Below, piece by piece: positions 45,304-55,160 of a stretch of 64,000 nt of DNA (its first letter is position 1; each line of letters begins with the position of its first letter). Both the position numbers and the translations under genes were made by a program. The notes below the pieces were generated by a model, which ran no database searches, was not told where the DNA came from, and worked only from the letters and a program-made list of their open reading frames with translations. The DNA comes from Flavobacterium petrolei (GTDB lineage: Bacteria; Bacteroidota; Bacteroidia; Flavobacteriales; Flavobacteriaceae). The stretch spans positions 300,810 through 364,809 of the forward strand of contig NZ_QNVY02000004.1 in the NCBI RefSeq assembly GCF_003314435.2, in the 5' to 3' direction.

Positions 45304-47442
45304 CTACTTCAATTTATCTATTAGCGTTAAAATTTGATCGTCAGGAATAACGAGGTCGAAGTCGAAAGCTAAGTCTCCTAAAGTGGTTTCTCCGTTTCTA
45401 TATTTTAACAATTCTACTTTGCAACTTGTAAAATCCAATTTGTTATCATCCCCAAAATTTTTCTTAATTCGATAATCAATTATATCTGCAATGGTATTTG
45501 GAGACGTTTCTTTAGCAAAAAAAATGGCATCAATTATATAACTGGGAAGAATAGTCTTGTACGAAATATGCTTTCCTAACATTATAGCAAACCAACCTTT
45601 TCCTTCTTGTTTTGCCATCGTAAGTACACGTTTCCCATAAATAGAAACGTCAGCATCTTCAATATCTGCCTTTGCAGTATCACGTGTATCTTGATCTACA
45701 TAAACTTGGTTAATTATTTTCTTAACTTCCAATTCATTTCCTTCAGTAATGAAATCTACTTCAAAAGTATGTTTTGCATAAAAAGCTTTCACCCAAATAT
45801 TGCCAACTTCAAATGCATCTAATTTCACCTTTCTAGCCAAACCTTTTTGTTTGGAACCGGCCACTTTCTTTTTATACTTTTTCAATGCATCACTATCACC
45901 CACAACTTCTGTGGTGTCACAGATAGCATCATCTAAATCTGTGAGTATGGCACACTTTCTTTGTATTCGGTCATTATGAAAAAGCTGAGCCACGTTTTCA
46001 AAACCTGTACTTCTAATATTTATAAGACTAATACCAAGTTCATCTAAACTTACTCCAAAAGCTTTTTTAACCATAGTAGGGATTAAAATTTCTTCGGCAT
46101 CTCCTTCTACTAAAATTACCCCTTTAGCAAAAAGCAAATTGGTTCTCACAGCGTCCAAATAGCGTTGTATCTGATTTATATTTTCAGGTCCTAATCCCGT
46201 AGAGGGCTGATATACTTCAGCATAATTTAATTTTTTAGCCAAAATATTAATGTTCTCAACATTGCTTACTTCAGATATTTGTGTAGAATGTGTTGAATAT
46301 ATAATCTGTGTATCTCCATAATCCAGCTTATCAAATAAAGCCTTTTGAATGTGATTGTGAATATGGGCTTCGGGCTCTTCAATGATTAAAAAATTAGCAA
46401 AAGTATCTTTGGACTTTTGATATTTAAACTCTAACAGCTTTAGAGTTAGGAAAATTAGATTTGCTCCACCTAAACTCAATTCGTGAATGCCACCTTCATA
46501 TTCTTCTCCAGGCTCGCCAATAAATAGCTTTAAAGATTGAAGCAATTTTTCTGCTTCGTCTGGAACGCTGGATTTGATAGATAATGATGACGGAGAATAA
46601 GTAAGTCCTACAGCATCTTGAATTGTAGATTTAATATCATCCCTAATATTTTGTACATCGGGAAGTGCTTCAATACTTTCATTCAAATCGTTAACCAAAT
46701 CACTAATTGGCTTATAATCCGCTTCTTTAATTTCACCACTTTTATTTTTCAAAAGTGTAAATAATGGATTAGTTCTGTTATTATGAAAATCGCTAACAAC
46801 ATCCCGCAAAGCTTGAATGAATGTAAAAGAGATTTCTTTAGCAACTGACATTTGATGTGGGATTTTTGACCCGAATTTTGAGGCATCTATTGTGGGAGGA
46901 AAAATAACATTTTCAAAATCACCAACCAATTCCTTATATACAGCCGGGTCATTAAAGTCAGCGATACTTTTTCCTGTAAAGAAAGTTTCGTAGTTATCCT
47001 GAATATTGATTTCATCAAGCAAGGTTTGTAATCCAGCAGTATCTCCTTTGGCTAATTCAGATAGCTTTTGTCTTATATCCGCTTTGGGACGAAAGAAAAG
47101 ATTATAGGTAGCTTTTTTCACATAGTCCTCTTCCGCAATTCCGGCTCCGTGGATAAATAACGATTGAATAGCTTCTTCATCATTAAGTTCATCAAATTCA
47201 ATACTGATTATTATCCAATGACCTTTCCATTTATTCTTATCCAAAGTTCTATTAAAATCTCCTTCCGTAAGCTTGTAAGCATATTGTAAGGAAGCATCTT
47301 CCAAAAGCAATCTTACAGCCTTAAAAACATTTGTTTTTCCAGATCCATTCTCGCCTATAATGGTATTAATTCCTTTTTTGAAATTAAAATTTGCATTTGC
47401 GAAATTTCTGTAATTGATGAGGCTAACTTTAGATATATACAT
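45304..47442 (-). CDS. gajA: OLD-family ATPase/TOPRIM nuclease of a Gabija-type defence system
   Basis: A 712-aa protein from the ATG at 47442 (MYISKVSLINYRNFANANFN, the usual OLD start). A longer frame to 47469 exists, but the -7 box ends only 2 bp before it. The ATPase part has Walker A GENGSGKT (30-37), signature LSLGGANLIF, Walker B FLIIEEPEAHIH (near 350-360) and STHSTQ (near 385). The TOPRIM part has VEGDAEEIL (near 444) and DLDDA (near 502). In Gabija, GajA is a sequence-specific nickase restrained by nucleotides until phage depletes them. It is about 130 residues longer than the best-studied homologue. Confidence 0.85.
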   Translation of the reverse strand: MYISKVSLINYRNFANANFNFKKGINTIIGENGSGKTNVFKAVRLLLEDASLQYAYKLTEGDFNRTLDKNKWKGHWIIISIEFDELNDEEAIQSLFIHGAGIAEEDYVKKATYNLFFRPKADIRQKLSELAKGDTAGLQTLLDEINIQDNYETFFTGKSIADFNDPAVYKELVGDFENVIFPPTIDASKFGSKIPHQMSVAKEISFTFIQALRDVVSDFHNNRTNPLFTLLKNKSGEIKEADYKPISDLVNDLNESIEALPDVQNIRDDIKSTIQDAVGLTYSPSSLSIKSSVPDEAEKLLQSLKLFIGEPGEEYEGGIHELSLGGANLIFLTLKLLEFKYQKSKDTFANFLIIEEPEAHIHNHIQKALFDKLDYGDTQIIYSTHSTQISEVSNVENINILAKKLNYAEVYQPSTGLGPENINQIQRYLDAVRTNLLFAKGVILVEGDAEEILIPTMVKKAFGVSLDELGISLINIRSTGFENVAQLFHNDRIQRKCAILTDLDDAICDTTEVVGDSDALKKYKKKVAGSKQKGLARKVKLDAFEVGNIWVKAFYAKHTFEVDFITEGNELEVKKIINQVYVDQDTRDTAKADIEDADVSIYGKRVLTMAKQEGKGWFAIMLGKHISYKTILPSYIIDAIFFAKETSPNTIADIIDYRIKKNFGDDNKLDFTSCKVELLKYRNGETTLGDLAFDFDLVIPDDQILTLIDKLK

Positions 47443-47471
47443 TAAAAAATGAAGTTTATAATTGAACATTT

Positions 47472-47479
47472 CAAATGTA
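47472..47479 (-). promoter_or_regulatory. -7 promoter box of the Gabija-like operon
   Basis: The minus strand reads TACATTTG, a perfect TAnnTTTG box. It gives the defence cassette its own promoter, opposite to tra, and leaves a leader of about 25 bases before the ATG at 47442. Confidence 0.6.
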
Positions 47480-47631
47480 CTAATATACTACATTTCTTTT
47501 TTCTAACCGCCACCCACAGCCAAACAATTCCTTTGACTACCACTTTGTTATAACGCCTTCATTTCTGAGACACCTTTGTCACGAAAGCCCGCAAGGTGTG
47601 GGAAAGAATAACAATTTAATGTGTTTCAATT

Positions 47632-47937
47632 ATGAAAAAACAGAGAAAAAAAGCTTTGCTGGCAGCGGTAGCAATGCTGTCAGGAATTGGTGCCTTCGCC
47701 CAAGGAAATGGTACAGCCGGTATCAACGAAGCAACCCAAATGGTAACGTCTTATTTCGACCCTGCCACACAACTCATCTACGCCATTGGTGCCGTAGTAG
47801 GTCTCATCGGAGGTGTTAAAGTGTACAACAAGTTCAGTTCGGGTGATCCTGATACAAGCAAAACGGCGGCTTCGTGGTTCGGTGCGTGTATTTTCCTCAT
47901 CGTAGCGGCAACCGTCCTTCGTTCATTCTTCCTTTAA
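47632..47937 (+). CDS. traE: DUF4134 family protein TraE
   Basis: A 101-aa small membrane protein: a cleavable-looking leader (ALLAAVAMLSGIGAFAQGNG) and two hydrophobic helices, the second ending SWFGACIFLIVAATVLRSFF. It has the size and layout of VirB2-like pilin subunits and belongs to DUF4134. It opens the second half of the tra operon, after the defence cassette. Confidence 0.9.
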   Translation: MKKQRKKALLAAVAMLSGIGAFAQGNGTAGINEATQMVTSYFDPATQLIYAIGAVVGLIGGVKVYNKFSSGDPDTSKTAASWFGACIFLIVAATVLRSFFL

Positions 47938-47948
47938 TCCCTTGCCTT

Positions 47949-48281
47949 ATGAGTAATTATAACATCAATAAGGGTATTGGAAGAACGGTGGAATTTAAAG
48001 GGTTGAAAGCACAATACTTGTTCATTTTCGCAGGTGGATTGCTCGGAACCCTAATCCTCGTGATGATATTATATATGATCGGGGTTAATTCTTACATCTG
48101 TCTTTTTCTTGGAGCAGGTGGTGCTTCGCTAATTGTGTGGCAAACCTTCTCACTGAATAGAAAATATGGAGAACACGGATTAATGAAAATAGCGGCTAAT
48201 AAACGGCATCCTCGTTACATCATTTGTCGCAAGCCTGTACATCGTTATTTAAAGTTTACCACTAAATCCAATGTACGATGA
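47949..48281 (+). CDS. traF: DUF4133 family protein TraF
   Basis: A 110-aa membrane protein with two helices (YLFIFAGGLLGTLILVMILY and a second near 60-80), VirB3-like. The ATG at 47949 gives the normal N-terminus MSNYNINKGIGRTVEFKGLK; the frame is open further upstream but that part is the shifted end of traE. The stop overlaps the traG start by 4 bp. Confidence 0.88.
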   Translation: MSNYNINKGIGRTVEFKGLKAQYLFIFAGGLLGTLILVMILYMIGVNSYICLFLGAGGASLIVWQTFSLNRKYGEHGLMKIAANKRHPRYIICRKPVHRYLKFTTKSNVR

Positions 48282-50782
48282 TAAATACAGCAAAATCAAC
48301 AACACTGGAAAGCAAGTTTCCATTATTGGCGGTAGAGAACAATTGTATTCTGTCAAAAGATGCGGACATTACTGCCTGCTTTGAAGTACGTCTGCCGGAG
48401 CTGTTTACCGTGGCTTCTGCTGAATATGAAGCTATCCATTCCGCTTGGCATAAGGCTATCAAAACCTTGCCAGATTTCACGATAGTCCATAAACAGGATT
48501 GGTACATCAAAGAAAATTATGCGCCAGATCTGGCAAAAGATGACCAAAGTTTTCTAGCAAAATCCTACCAACGCCATTTCAATGAACGTCCTTTTCTGAA
48601 CCATTATTGTTATCTATTTCTAACTAAAACGAGCAAAGAGCGTATGCGAATGCAGAGTAATTTCAGTTCGCTTTGCAAAGGAACGCTGATACCGAAGGAA
48701 ATCAGGGATAAGGAAGTGATACATCGCTTTATGGAAGCCATTGCACAATTTGAACGTATCGTAAACGATAGTGGGTTTATCAAACTGCAACGGTTGACCG
48801 AAGACGAAATCATAGGTACAGATGGAAAGCAGGGATTATTGGAGCAATACCTAACATTATCAAGAGAAGTTGGAACACCGATGCAAGACATTGCATTGGG
48901 TGGCGAAGAAATTCGTATTGGTAACAAAAGATTGTGCCTGCACACTTTATCTGATACCGACGATTTACCCGGAACAGTATCTGCTGATACCCGTTTTGAA
49001 AAACTATCTACCGACCGAAGCGACTGCCGTTTGTCGTTTGCTGCACCTGTGGGATTGCTGTTAAGCTGTAATCATATTTACAACCAGTATTTGTTTTTGG
49101 ATAATAGCGAAGCCAACCTGCAAAAGTTTGAAAAGTCTGCAAGAAATATGCACTCGTTGGCTCGCTACAGTCGGGCAAATCAAATCAACAAAGAGTGGAT
49201 AGAAAAATACCTGAATGAGGCACATAGTTTTGGACTGTCATCCATCAGAGCGCATTTCAATATTATGGCTTGGTCAGATGATGCCAACGAACTCAAACAA
49301 ATAAAAAATGATAGTGGTAGCGCTTTGGCATTAATGGAATGCAAACCACGCCACAACACTACGGATGTAGCAACACTATATTGGGCAGGAATGCCGGGTA
49401 ATGCAGGCGATTTTCCGAGTGAGGAAAGTTTTTACACGTTCATTGAACCTGCTTTGTGTTTTTTTACAGAAGAAACCAATTACGACAATTCGCCATCGCC
49501 ATTTGGCATTAAGATGGCTGACCGATTGACCGGAAAGCCTATTCATTTGGATATATCGGATTTACCGATGAAACGGGGTATCATCACGAACCGGAACAAG
49601 TTTATACTGGGTCCTTCGGGAAGTGGAAAATCGTTTTTCACTAACCATATGGTTCGCCAATATTATGAGCAAGGTGCTCACGTTTTGTTGGTTGATACTG
49701 GCAATTCTTATCAGGGTTTATGCGAACTCATCAAAGGCAAAACCAAAGGCGAAGACGGCGTTTACTTTACTTATACCGAAGATAATCCTATTGCCTTTAA
49801 TCCTTTCTACACCGATGATGGTGTGTTTGACATTGAAAAAAGAGAAAGTGTTAAAACCTTAATACTTACCCTTTGGAAACGTGATGATGAACCACCGACC
49901 CGTTCGGAAGAAGTTGCATTATCAAATGCCGTAAGCGGTTACATCGAACGCATTAAACAAGATGATATTTTTCCATCCTTCAATGGTTTCTATGAATATG
50001 TGAAAGGCGATTATCGTAAGGTATTGGAAGAAAAACAAGTAAGGGAAAAAGACTTTGACATTGCCAATTTTCTCAATGTTTTGGAACCTTATTACAAAGG
50101 TGGCGAATATGATTATCTGTTGAATTCTGATAAACAATTAGACCTGCTTTCCAAACGCTTTATTGTGTTTGAGATTGATGCCATCAAAGACCATAAAATC
50201 CTCTTTCCAATTGTGACCATCATCATTATGGAAGTCTTCATCAACAAAATGAGAAGGCTAAAAGGTATCCGAAAACTCATCCTGATTGAAGAAGCCTGGA
50301 AAGCCATCGCCAAAGAAGGAATGGCTGAATACATCAAGTATTTATTCAAAACGGTAAGGAAGTTTTTTGGCGAAGCCATTGTGGTAACACAAGAAGTGGA
50401 CGATATCATCCAATCGCCCATTGTAAAGGAAAGTATCATAAACAACAGCGATTGTAAAATCCTGCTCGACCAGCGAAAGTATATGAACAAGTTCGATGAT
50501 ATACAGGCAATGCTAGGACTTACAGATAAGGAAAAAGCGCAAGTACTTTCTATCAATATGAACAACGACCCATCACGACTTTACAAGGAAGTATGGATTG
50601 GCTTGGGTGGAACACACTCTGCGGTATATGCCACAGAAGTTAGTTTGGAGGAATATCTCGCATACACCACCGAAGAAACCGAAAAACTGGAAGTGATGCA
50701 ACTCGCATCTGAACTGGATGGCAATGTAGAACTCGCCATTAAGCACATCGCTATGCAACGGCGTGATAGTGCAAATCAATAA
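48278..50782 (+). CDS. traG: Conjugation ATPase TraG (VirB4-like)
   Basis: An 834-aa ATPase powering assembly and transfer. Walker A is FILGPSGSGKSFFTNHMVRQ (near 445-455), followed by HVLLVDTGNSYQGLCELIKG and Walker B KLILIEEAWKAIAKEGM, then the VTQEVDDIIQSPIVKESIIN sensor region. The N-terminal domain is VirB4-like. Coupled to traF by a 4-bp overlap. Confidence 0.95.
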   Translation: MINTAKSTTLESKFPLLAVENNCILSKDADITACFEVRLPELFTVASAEYEAIHSAWHKAIKTLPDFTIVHKQDWYIKENYAPDLAKDDQSFLAKSYQRHFNERPFLNHYCYLFLTKTSKERMRMQSNFSSLCKGTLIPKEIRDKEVIHRFMEAIAQFERIVNDSGFIKLQRLTEDEIIGTDGKQGLLEQYLTLSREVGTPMQDIALGGEEIRIGNKRLCLHTLSDTDDLPGTVSADTRFEKLSTDRSDCRLSFAAPVGLLLSCNHIYNQYLFLDNSEANLQKFEKSARNMHSLARYSRANQINKEWIEKYLNEAHSFGLSSIRAHFNIMAWSDDANELKQIKNDSGSALALMECKPRHNTTDVATLYWAGMPGNAGDFPSEESFYTFIEPALCFFTEETNYDNSPSPFGIKMADRLTGKPIHLDISDLPMKRGIITNRNKFILGPSGSGKSFFTNHMVRQYYEQGAHVLLVDTGNSYQGLCELIKGKTKGEDGVYFTYTEDNPIAFNPFYTDDGVFDIEKRESVKTLILTLWKRDDEPPTRSEEVALSNAVSGYIERIKQDDIFPSFNGFYEYVKGDYRKVLEEKQVREKDFDIANFLNVLEPYYKGGEYDYLLNSDKQLDLLSKRFIVFEIDAIKDHKILFPIVTIIIMEVFINKMRRLKGIRKLILIEEAWKAIAKEGMAEYIKYLFKTVRKFFGEAIVVTQEVDDIIQSPIVKESIINNSDCKILLDQRKYMNKFDDIQAMLGLTDKEKAQVLSINMNNDPSRLYKEVWIGLGGTHSAVYATEVSLEEYLAYTTEETEKLEVMQLASELDGNVELAIKHIAMQRRDSANQ

Positions 50783-50809
50783 TTCATTAACAATTTAAAA
50801 TTTAAGAAA

Positions 50810-51442
50810 ATGAAAAAAATCATTTTTATGGTGTGTATGGCATTAACGCTTGCCGTAGCACCGTCCGCAAAAGCACAATTCGTGGTTACAGATCCTGCAA
50901 ATCTGGCTTCAGGCATCCTCAATAGTGCGAACGAAATTATACAGACTTCTTCCACTGTAAGCAATGTGGTTAAGAATTTTAAGGAAGTGGAAAAAGTGTA
51001 TAAGCAAGGCAAAGAGTATTACGACAAACTACAGGCTATAAACAACCTTGTAAAAGATGCTCGTAAAGTGCAACAGACTGCTTTGTTGGTAGGTGATGTT
51101 TCGGAAATGTATGTGCAGAATTTTGGCAAGATGATGAACGATCCAAATTTTTCGCCACAGGAATTGGTAGCCATCGGCAACGGTTATTCTTCATTGCTAA
51201 ATGAAAGTACGGAACTGCTAAAGGAATTGAAGCAGATTATAACCTCGTCCAGCCTTTCGCTAAATGACAAAGAGCGTATGGATGTTATCGACCGTGTGTA
51301 CAAAGAGGTAAAGCATTATCACAGTCTTGTTCGCTATTACACCAACAAGAACATATCTGTAAGCTACCTGAGAGCGAAAAAGAAAAACGATGCCAAACGA
51401 GTGCTTGACTTGTATGGAACTTCTAACCAAAAATACTGGTAA
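50810..51442 (+). CDS. traI: DUF4141 family protein TraI
   Basis: A 210-aa secreted protein: signal peptide MKKIIFMVCMALTLAVAPSA then KAQF, followed by long amphipathic helices (KEVEKVYKQGKEYYDKLQAI). It resembles VirB5-like periplasmic or pilus-tip components in layout. DUF4141, TraI in the CTnDOT naming. Confidence 0.88.
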   Translation: MKKIIFMVCMALTLAVAPSAKAQFVVTDPANLASGILNSANEIIQTSSTVSNVVKNFKEVEKVYKQGKEYYDKLQAINNLVKDARKVQQTALLVGDVSEMYVQNFGKMMNDPNFSPQELVAIGNGYSSLLNESTELLKELKQIITSSSLSLNDKERMDVIDRVYKEVKHYHSLVRYYTNKNISVSYLRAKKKNDAKRVLDLYGTSNQKYW

Positions 51443-51444
51443 AA

Positions 51445-52440
51445 ATGGAATGGAATAATCTTCACGAAGTACTGCGTTCGCTGTACGATGATATGATGCC
51501 ACTTGCCGGTGATATGGCAGGAGTAGCTAAAGGTGTGGCCGGATTAGGCGCTTTGTTCTATGTGGCATTAAAGGTTTGGCAGGCTTTAAGCCGAGCCGAA
51601 CCAATTGATATGTTTCCATTGTTACGTCCGTTTGCTTTGGGACTTTGCATTATGTTTTTCCCAACAATCGTGTTGGGAACCATCAATGCAATTCTCAATC
51701 CGATAGTAACAGGAACCCATTCCATTCTCGAAGACCAGGTACTTGACCTCAATAAATTGCAACAGCAGAAAGACCAATTGGAATACGAAGCAATGGTAAG
51801 AAATCCCGAAACTGCTTATATGGCATCGGATGAGGAATTCGATAAGAAATTGGAGGAATTGGGCTGGTCGCCTTCTGATGTGGGAACAATGGCAGGAATG
51901 TATATGGACAGGCAAGCCTACAAGATTGAGAAAGCAATAAAGGAATGGTTTCGCAATTTACTGGAAATACTTTTTCAGGCGGCTGCATTGGTTATTGATA
52001 CCATACGAACATTTTTTCTGATAGTGTTGTCCATACTCGGACCAATTGCCTTTGCTATTTCCGTGTGGGACGGTTTTCAATCCACGCTCTCGCAATGGTT
52101 TACAAGGTATATAAGTGTTTACCTCTGGCTTCCAGTTTCAGATTTGTTCAGTTCGATGTTAGCAAGGATACAATCGCTGATATTGGAACGGGATATCGAA
52201 ATGCTTGCCGACCCAACCTATATACCCGATACAAGTAATACCGTGTATATCATTTTTATGATTATCGGTATTGTAGGATATTTTACAATTCCAACGGTAA
52301 CGGGTTGGATTATTCAGGCAGGGGGTGCCGGAAACTTTACCCGTAATGTTAACCAAACTGCAATGAAATCGGGAAATCTTGCCGGAGCTGGAGCTGGGTC
52401 TGTTGCAGGAAATATTGGTGGCAGGCTAATTAATAAGTAA
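51445..52440 (+). CDS. traJ: Conjugative transposon protein TraJ (VirB6-like)
   Basis: A 331-aa polytopic membrane protein. It has helices near 25-45, 60-85, 170-215 (LFQAAALVIDTIRTFFLIVL) and 255-290, and a Gly/Ala-rich tail (GNLAGAGAGSVAGNIGGRLI). It forms part of the inner-membrane channel. It starts 2 bp after traI and is in the standard position. Confidence 0.92.
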   Translation: MEWNNLHEVLRSLYDDMMPLAGDMAGVAKGVAGLGALFYVALKVWQALSRAEPIDMFPLLRPFALGLCIMFFPTIVLGTINAILNPIVTGTHSILEDQVLDLNKLQQQKDQLEYEAMVRNPETAYMASDEEFDKKLEELGWSPSDVGTMAGMYMDRQAYKIEKAIKEWFRNLLEILFQAAALVIDTIRTFFLIVLSILGPIAFAISVWDGFQSTLSQWFTRYISVYLWLPVSDLFSSMLARIQSLILERDIEMLADPTYIPDTSNTVYIIFMIIGIVGYFTIPTVTGWIIQAGGAGNFTRNVNQTAMKSGNLAGAGAGSVAGNIGGRLINK

Positions 52441-52461
52441 ATAAAATTAATCACTTAAGAA

Positions 52462-53085
52462 ATGGAATTTAAAACACTCAGAAATATCGAAAACAGCTTT
52501 AGACAGATAAGGCTGTACGCCATTGTGTTTGCCGTTCTATGCATTAGCGTTGTAGGATATGCCGTATGGCAGTCCTACAGCTTTGCAACAGAACAGCGCC
52601 AAAAAATTTATGTATTAGACAATGGAAAATCATTGATGTTGGCTCTTTCGCAAGATGCATCCATCAACCGTCCGGTTGAGGCAAGGGAACACGTAAGACG
52701 TTTTCACGAACTCTTTTTTACACTTGCACCCGACAAAAATGCCATTGAAAGCAATATGAAACGGGCGTTCAATCTTGCCGATAAAAGTGCCTTTGATTAT
52801 TACAAAGATCTTTCCGAAAAAGGTTATTACAACCGTATCATATCGGGTAATGTACAGCAACGTATCGAGGTGGATAGTGTGGTCTGCAATTTCGACAATC
52901 ATCCTTATGCAGTGCGTACTTACGCTAAGCAATTCATCATCCGTTCCAGCAATGTGACAAGGCGAAGCTTGGTAACGTCCTGTTTCCTTGTAAACTCTGT
53001 CCGTTCAGACAATAACCCGCAAGGTTTCAATATTGAAAAATTTGCCGTGGTAGAGAATAAGGACATTGAAGTTATTCAACGCTAA
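52462..53085 (+). CDS. traK: Conjugative transposon protein TraK (VirB8-like)
   Basis: A 207-aa protein with one N-terminal helix (RLYAIVFAVLCISVVGYAVW) and a periplasmic VirB8/NTF2-like domain (EHVRRFHELFFTLAPDKNAI). It connects inner-membrane and outer components. Normal length and position. Confidence 0.92.
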   Translation: MEFKTLRNIENSFRQIRLYAIVFAVLCISVVGYAVWQSYSFATEQRQKIYVLDNGKSLMLALSQDASINRPVEAREHVRRFHELFFTLAPDKNAIESNMKRAFNLADKSAFDYYKDLSEKGYYNRIISGNVQQRIEVDSVVCNFDNHPYAVRTYAKQFIIRSSNVTRRSLVTSCFLVNSVRSDNNPQGFNIEKFAVVENKDIEVIQR

Positions 53086-53096
53086 AAACAAAGATT

Positions 53097-53525
53097 ATGA
53101 AACAGTTACTCGATTTAGACACGTTCTCAAAAAACCTTTCGGATAAAGGCTATAATGGTTATTTCCATACTCAATCGGCTTATCCCGGCAAACTAAAAGA
53201 CAGTATCAGCGAATATCTGGAAGCTTGTAGTAGCGGAAAAGAACAGCTGCCAAAAGGGGATTTAATTCTGACTGGCTACCTCCATTGGGCAGGAGATGAC
53301 CGACCGAGTGTCCAATGCAATTTGTGGGTAAAACACGAAAACGGAACATTTGGCCTTAGCAAAATGGAGGTAAAAAAGAACGACCGGTTTGGAAATATCT
53401 TAAAGCATTCGGAACTCCTCAATCTTTCGGTGGAAACAGCACCCAAAGCGAATGAAGCAGTTTCAATGGTAAGTGAAATTGAAAAACAGAAAAACCCTGT
53501 TGGACAAAGACGCTTTAGGCTATAA
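53097..53525 (+). CDS. Unrecognised protein between traK and traL
   Basis: A 142-aa soluble, probably cytoplasmic protein with no signal or membrane segment. A beta-rich middle reads LILTGYLHWAGDDRPSVQCN and LWVKHENGTFGLSKMEVKKN. This pattern of a short domain with small-protein look resembles the beta repeats of DUF3945, though no real relationship can be shown. It starts 11 bp after traK and 20 bp before traL, so it is expressed with the tra genes. Function unknown. Confidence 0.7.
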   Translation: MKQLLDLDTFSKNLSDKGYNGYFHTQSAYPGKLKDSISEYLEACSSGKEQLPKGDLILTGYLHWAGDDRPSVQCNLWVKHENGTFGLSKMEVKKNDRFGNILKHSELLNLSVETAPKANEAVSMVSEIEKQKNPVGQRRFRL

Positions 53526-53545
53526 CACTCAATAACAGTTAAAGT

Positions 53546-53833
53546 ATGAAAAAATTAAGAGCAAATATGGACAGTTACTTTAAAAAGTTGGACGAACGAT
53601 GGCGGGCATTACCCGTTGGAAAACAGCATAAATACACCTTATACTTTTTTATAGGCTATCTACTGCTTACCGCAGGAGTTATTTTAAAAGTATGGTATGA
53701 TGCAGGCAAAGCCGATAACAATTTGGTCATTGAGCATATCGAAAATCCTGTTCTCAAAAAGAAAGAAAGTGCTGAAAAGCTGAAGGACACATTGACAACA
53801 ATTTTTAAAAATAAATTTTATGAAAGAAAATGA
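53546..53833 (+). CDS. traL: DUF3989 family protein TraL
   Basis: A 95-aa protein: a charged N-terminus (MDSYFKKLDERWRALPVGKQ) then a single helix (YTLYFFIGYLLLTAGVILKV) and a charged tail. It matches DUF3989/TraL. The stop overlaps the traM start by 14 bp. Confidence 0.88.
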   Translation: MKKLRANMDSYFKKLDERWRALPVGKQHKYTLYFFIGYLLLTAGVILKVWYDAGKADNNLVIEHIENPVLKKKESAEKLKDTLTTIFKNKFYERK

Positions 53834-55136
53834 AAAAAGGGTCAGCATTCTGGTTGAGGAAGGCGACCAAAACAAAGTATCCAACCTTACGGAGGATAAA
53901 AAGAGTGCCATTGAACGATTTAAAAAACCACTCATTTTTGGTTTAATGGGGATTGTTTTTATGGGTTGTTTATACCTGATATTTAAACCCTCGGCAGATA
54001 AAAAAGAAATGGAAAACATCGGACTAAACGATGCTTTTCCACAGGCTACCGAAGCAGGAATGCAGGATGATAAACAAAAAGCTTATGAGCAAGATATGCT
54101 GGAACAGAAAGACCAGGAAAGCCGAAATGCCCTAACTACGCTATCGGATTATTGGAATACCGATAGCACACAGCAGACTAAAGAAGAATTGCCCGAAGAA
54201 GACCAAAACAATGGTATGATGACTGGAAAATCGGGCACTTCTACACTAAACAGTTACCGAAATGCACAAAGCACATTAGGTTCATTTTATCAGGATAATA
54301 ACAGCGAAACACAAGAACTACGCAGGCAATTGGACGAACTAAAAGAAAAATTGGCTGAAAAAGATATACCTGTCGGTGTAACTGTAAATGACCAATTGAC
54401 GTTGATGGAAAAATCGTACCAGATGGCTTCAAAGTATCTGCCTTCGGGAGGAAATACCGAAAAACCTGTAAGCACCGACAGTGCTAGCCGAGGTTCTTCT
54501 TCAAATTCTCAGAAAGAATATTTTGTAGCATTCACACCTACAAGAAAGAAAGCTGTATCGGCTTTGTACAGAGAACCTACAGATAGTGCTTTTTTAGCCG
54601 ACTGGAGCGAAAACAAAAACCGAGGTTTCTATACTGCTGGAACAGTAGAGCAAGTCGCTCAACCAAAAAATAGCGTAAAAGCCAGCATACAGGAAACACA
54701 GACCATTATTGGCGAAAGCGGTGTACGACTGCGTTTGTTAGAACCTGCACAAACGCCAAACCGTACCATTCCGCAGGGAACAATTTTAACGGCAATCGGA
54801 AAGTTTCAAGGTGGCAGGTTACAGTTAAAAGTTACATCTATTGAGCTTGAGGGCAATATTATCCCAGTAGATATAACCATCTACGACCTCGATGGTCAGC
54901 AGGGTTTGTACGTTCCCTATTCGCCAGAACGTAATGCAGTTACCGACATCGTAGCCAATATGGGAAATGCCACAGGTTCAAGCTTCAGTATGAACTCGTC
55001 AACAGGACAACAGATTGGTTCCGACCTCAGTAAAAGTGCCGTACAAGGTATTTCGGGTTATTTCGCCAAAAAAATACGAACACCAAAAGTTACGCTAAAA
55101 GCAGGACATCAAGTTTTCCTTGTTTCTAAAAAATAA
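53820..55136 (+). CDS. traM: Conjugative transposon protein TraM (VirB10-like)
   Basis: A 438-aa bitopic protein: one helix at about 38-58 (LIFGLMGIVFMGCLYLIFKP), a long disordered acidic/Gln-rich linker with a coiled coil (LRRQLDELKEKLAEKD) and a C-terminal beta-barrel domain (IPQGTILTAIGKFQGGRLQL) of VirB10 type. It spans the periplasm and gates the channel. Confidence 0.92.
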   Translation: MKENEKRVSILVEEGDQNKVSNLTEDKKSAIERFKKPLIFGLMGIVFMGCLYLIFKPSADKKEMENIGLNDAFPQATEAGMQDDKQKAYEQDMLEQKDQESRNALTTLSDYWNTDSTQQTKEELPEEDQNNGMMTGKSGTSTLNSYRNAQSTLGSFYQDNNSETQELRRQLDELKEKLAEKDIPVGVTVNDQLTLMEKSYQMASKYLPSGGNTEKPVSTDSASRGSSSNSQKEYFVAFTPTRKKAVSALYREPTDSAFLADWSENKNRGFYTAGTVEQVAQPKNSVKASIQETQTIIGESGVRLRLLEPAQTPNRTIPQGTILTAIGKFQGGRLQLKVTSIELEGNIIPVDITIYDLDGQQGLYVPYSPERNAVTDIVANMGNATGSSFSMNSSTGQQIGSDLSKSAVQGISGYFAKKIRTPKVTLKAGHQVFLVSKK

Positions 55137-55160
55137 TATTGAACTCAAATAATTAAGAAA

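Noticed and set aside
43496..47442. The ATPase-helicase pair as a DNA repair (RecF/UvrD) operon
   Set aside because: The ATPase has a C-terminal TOPRIM domain with acidic motifs, as in OLD/GajA and not RecF, and the gene order and location in a mobile element fit defence.
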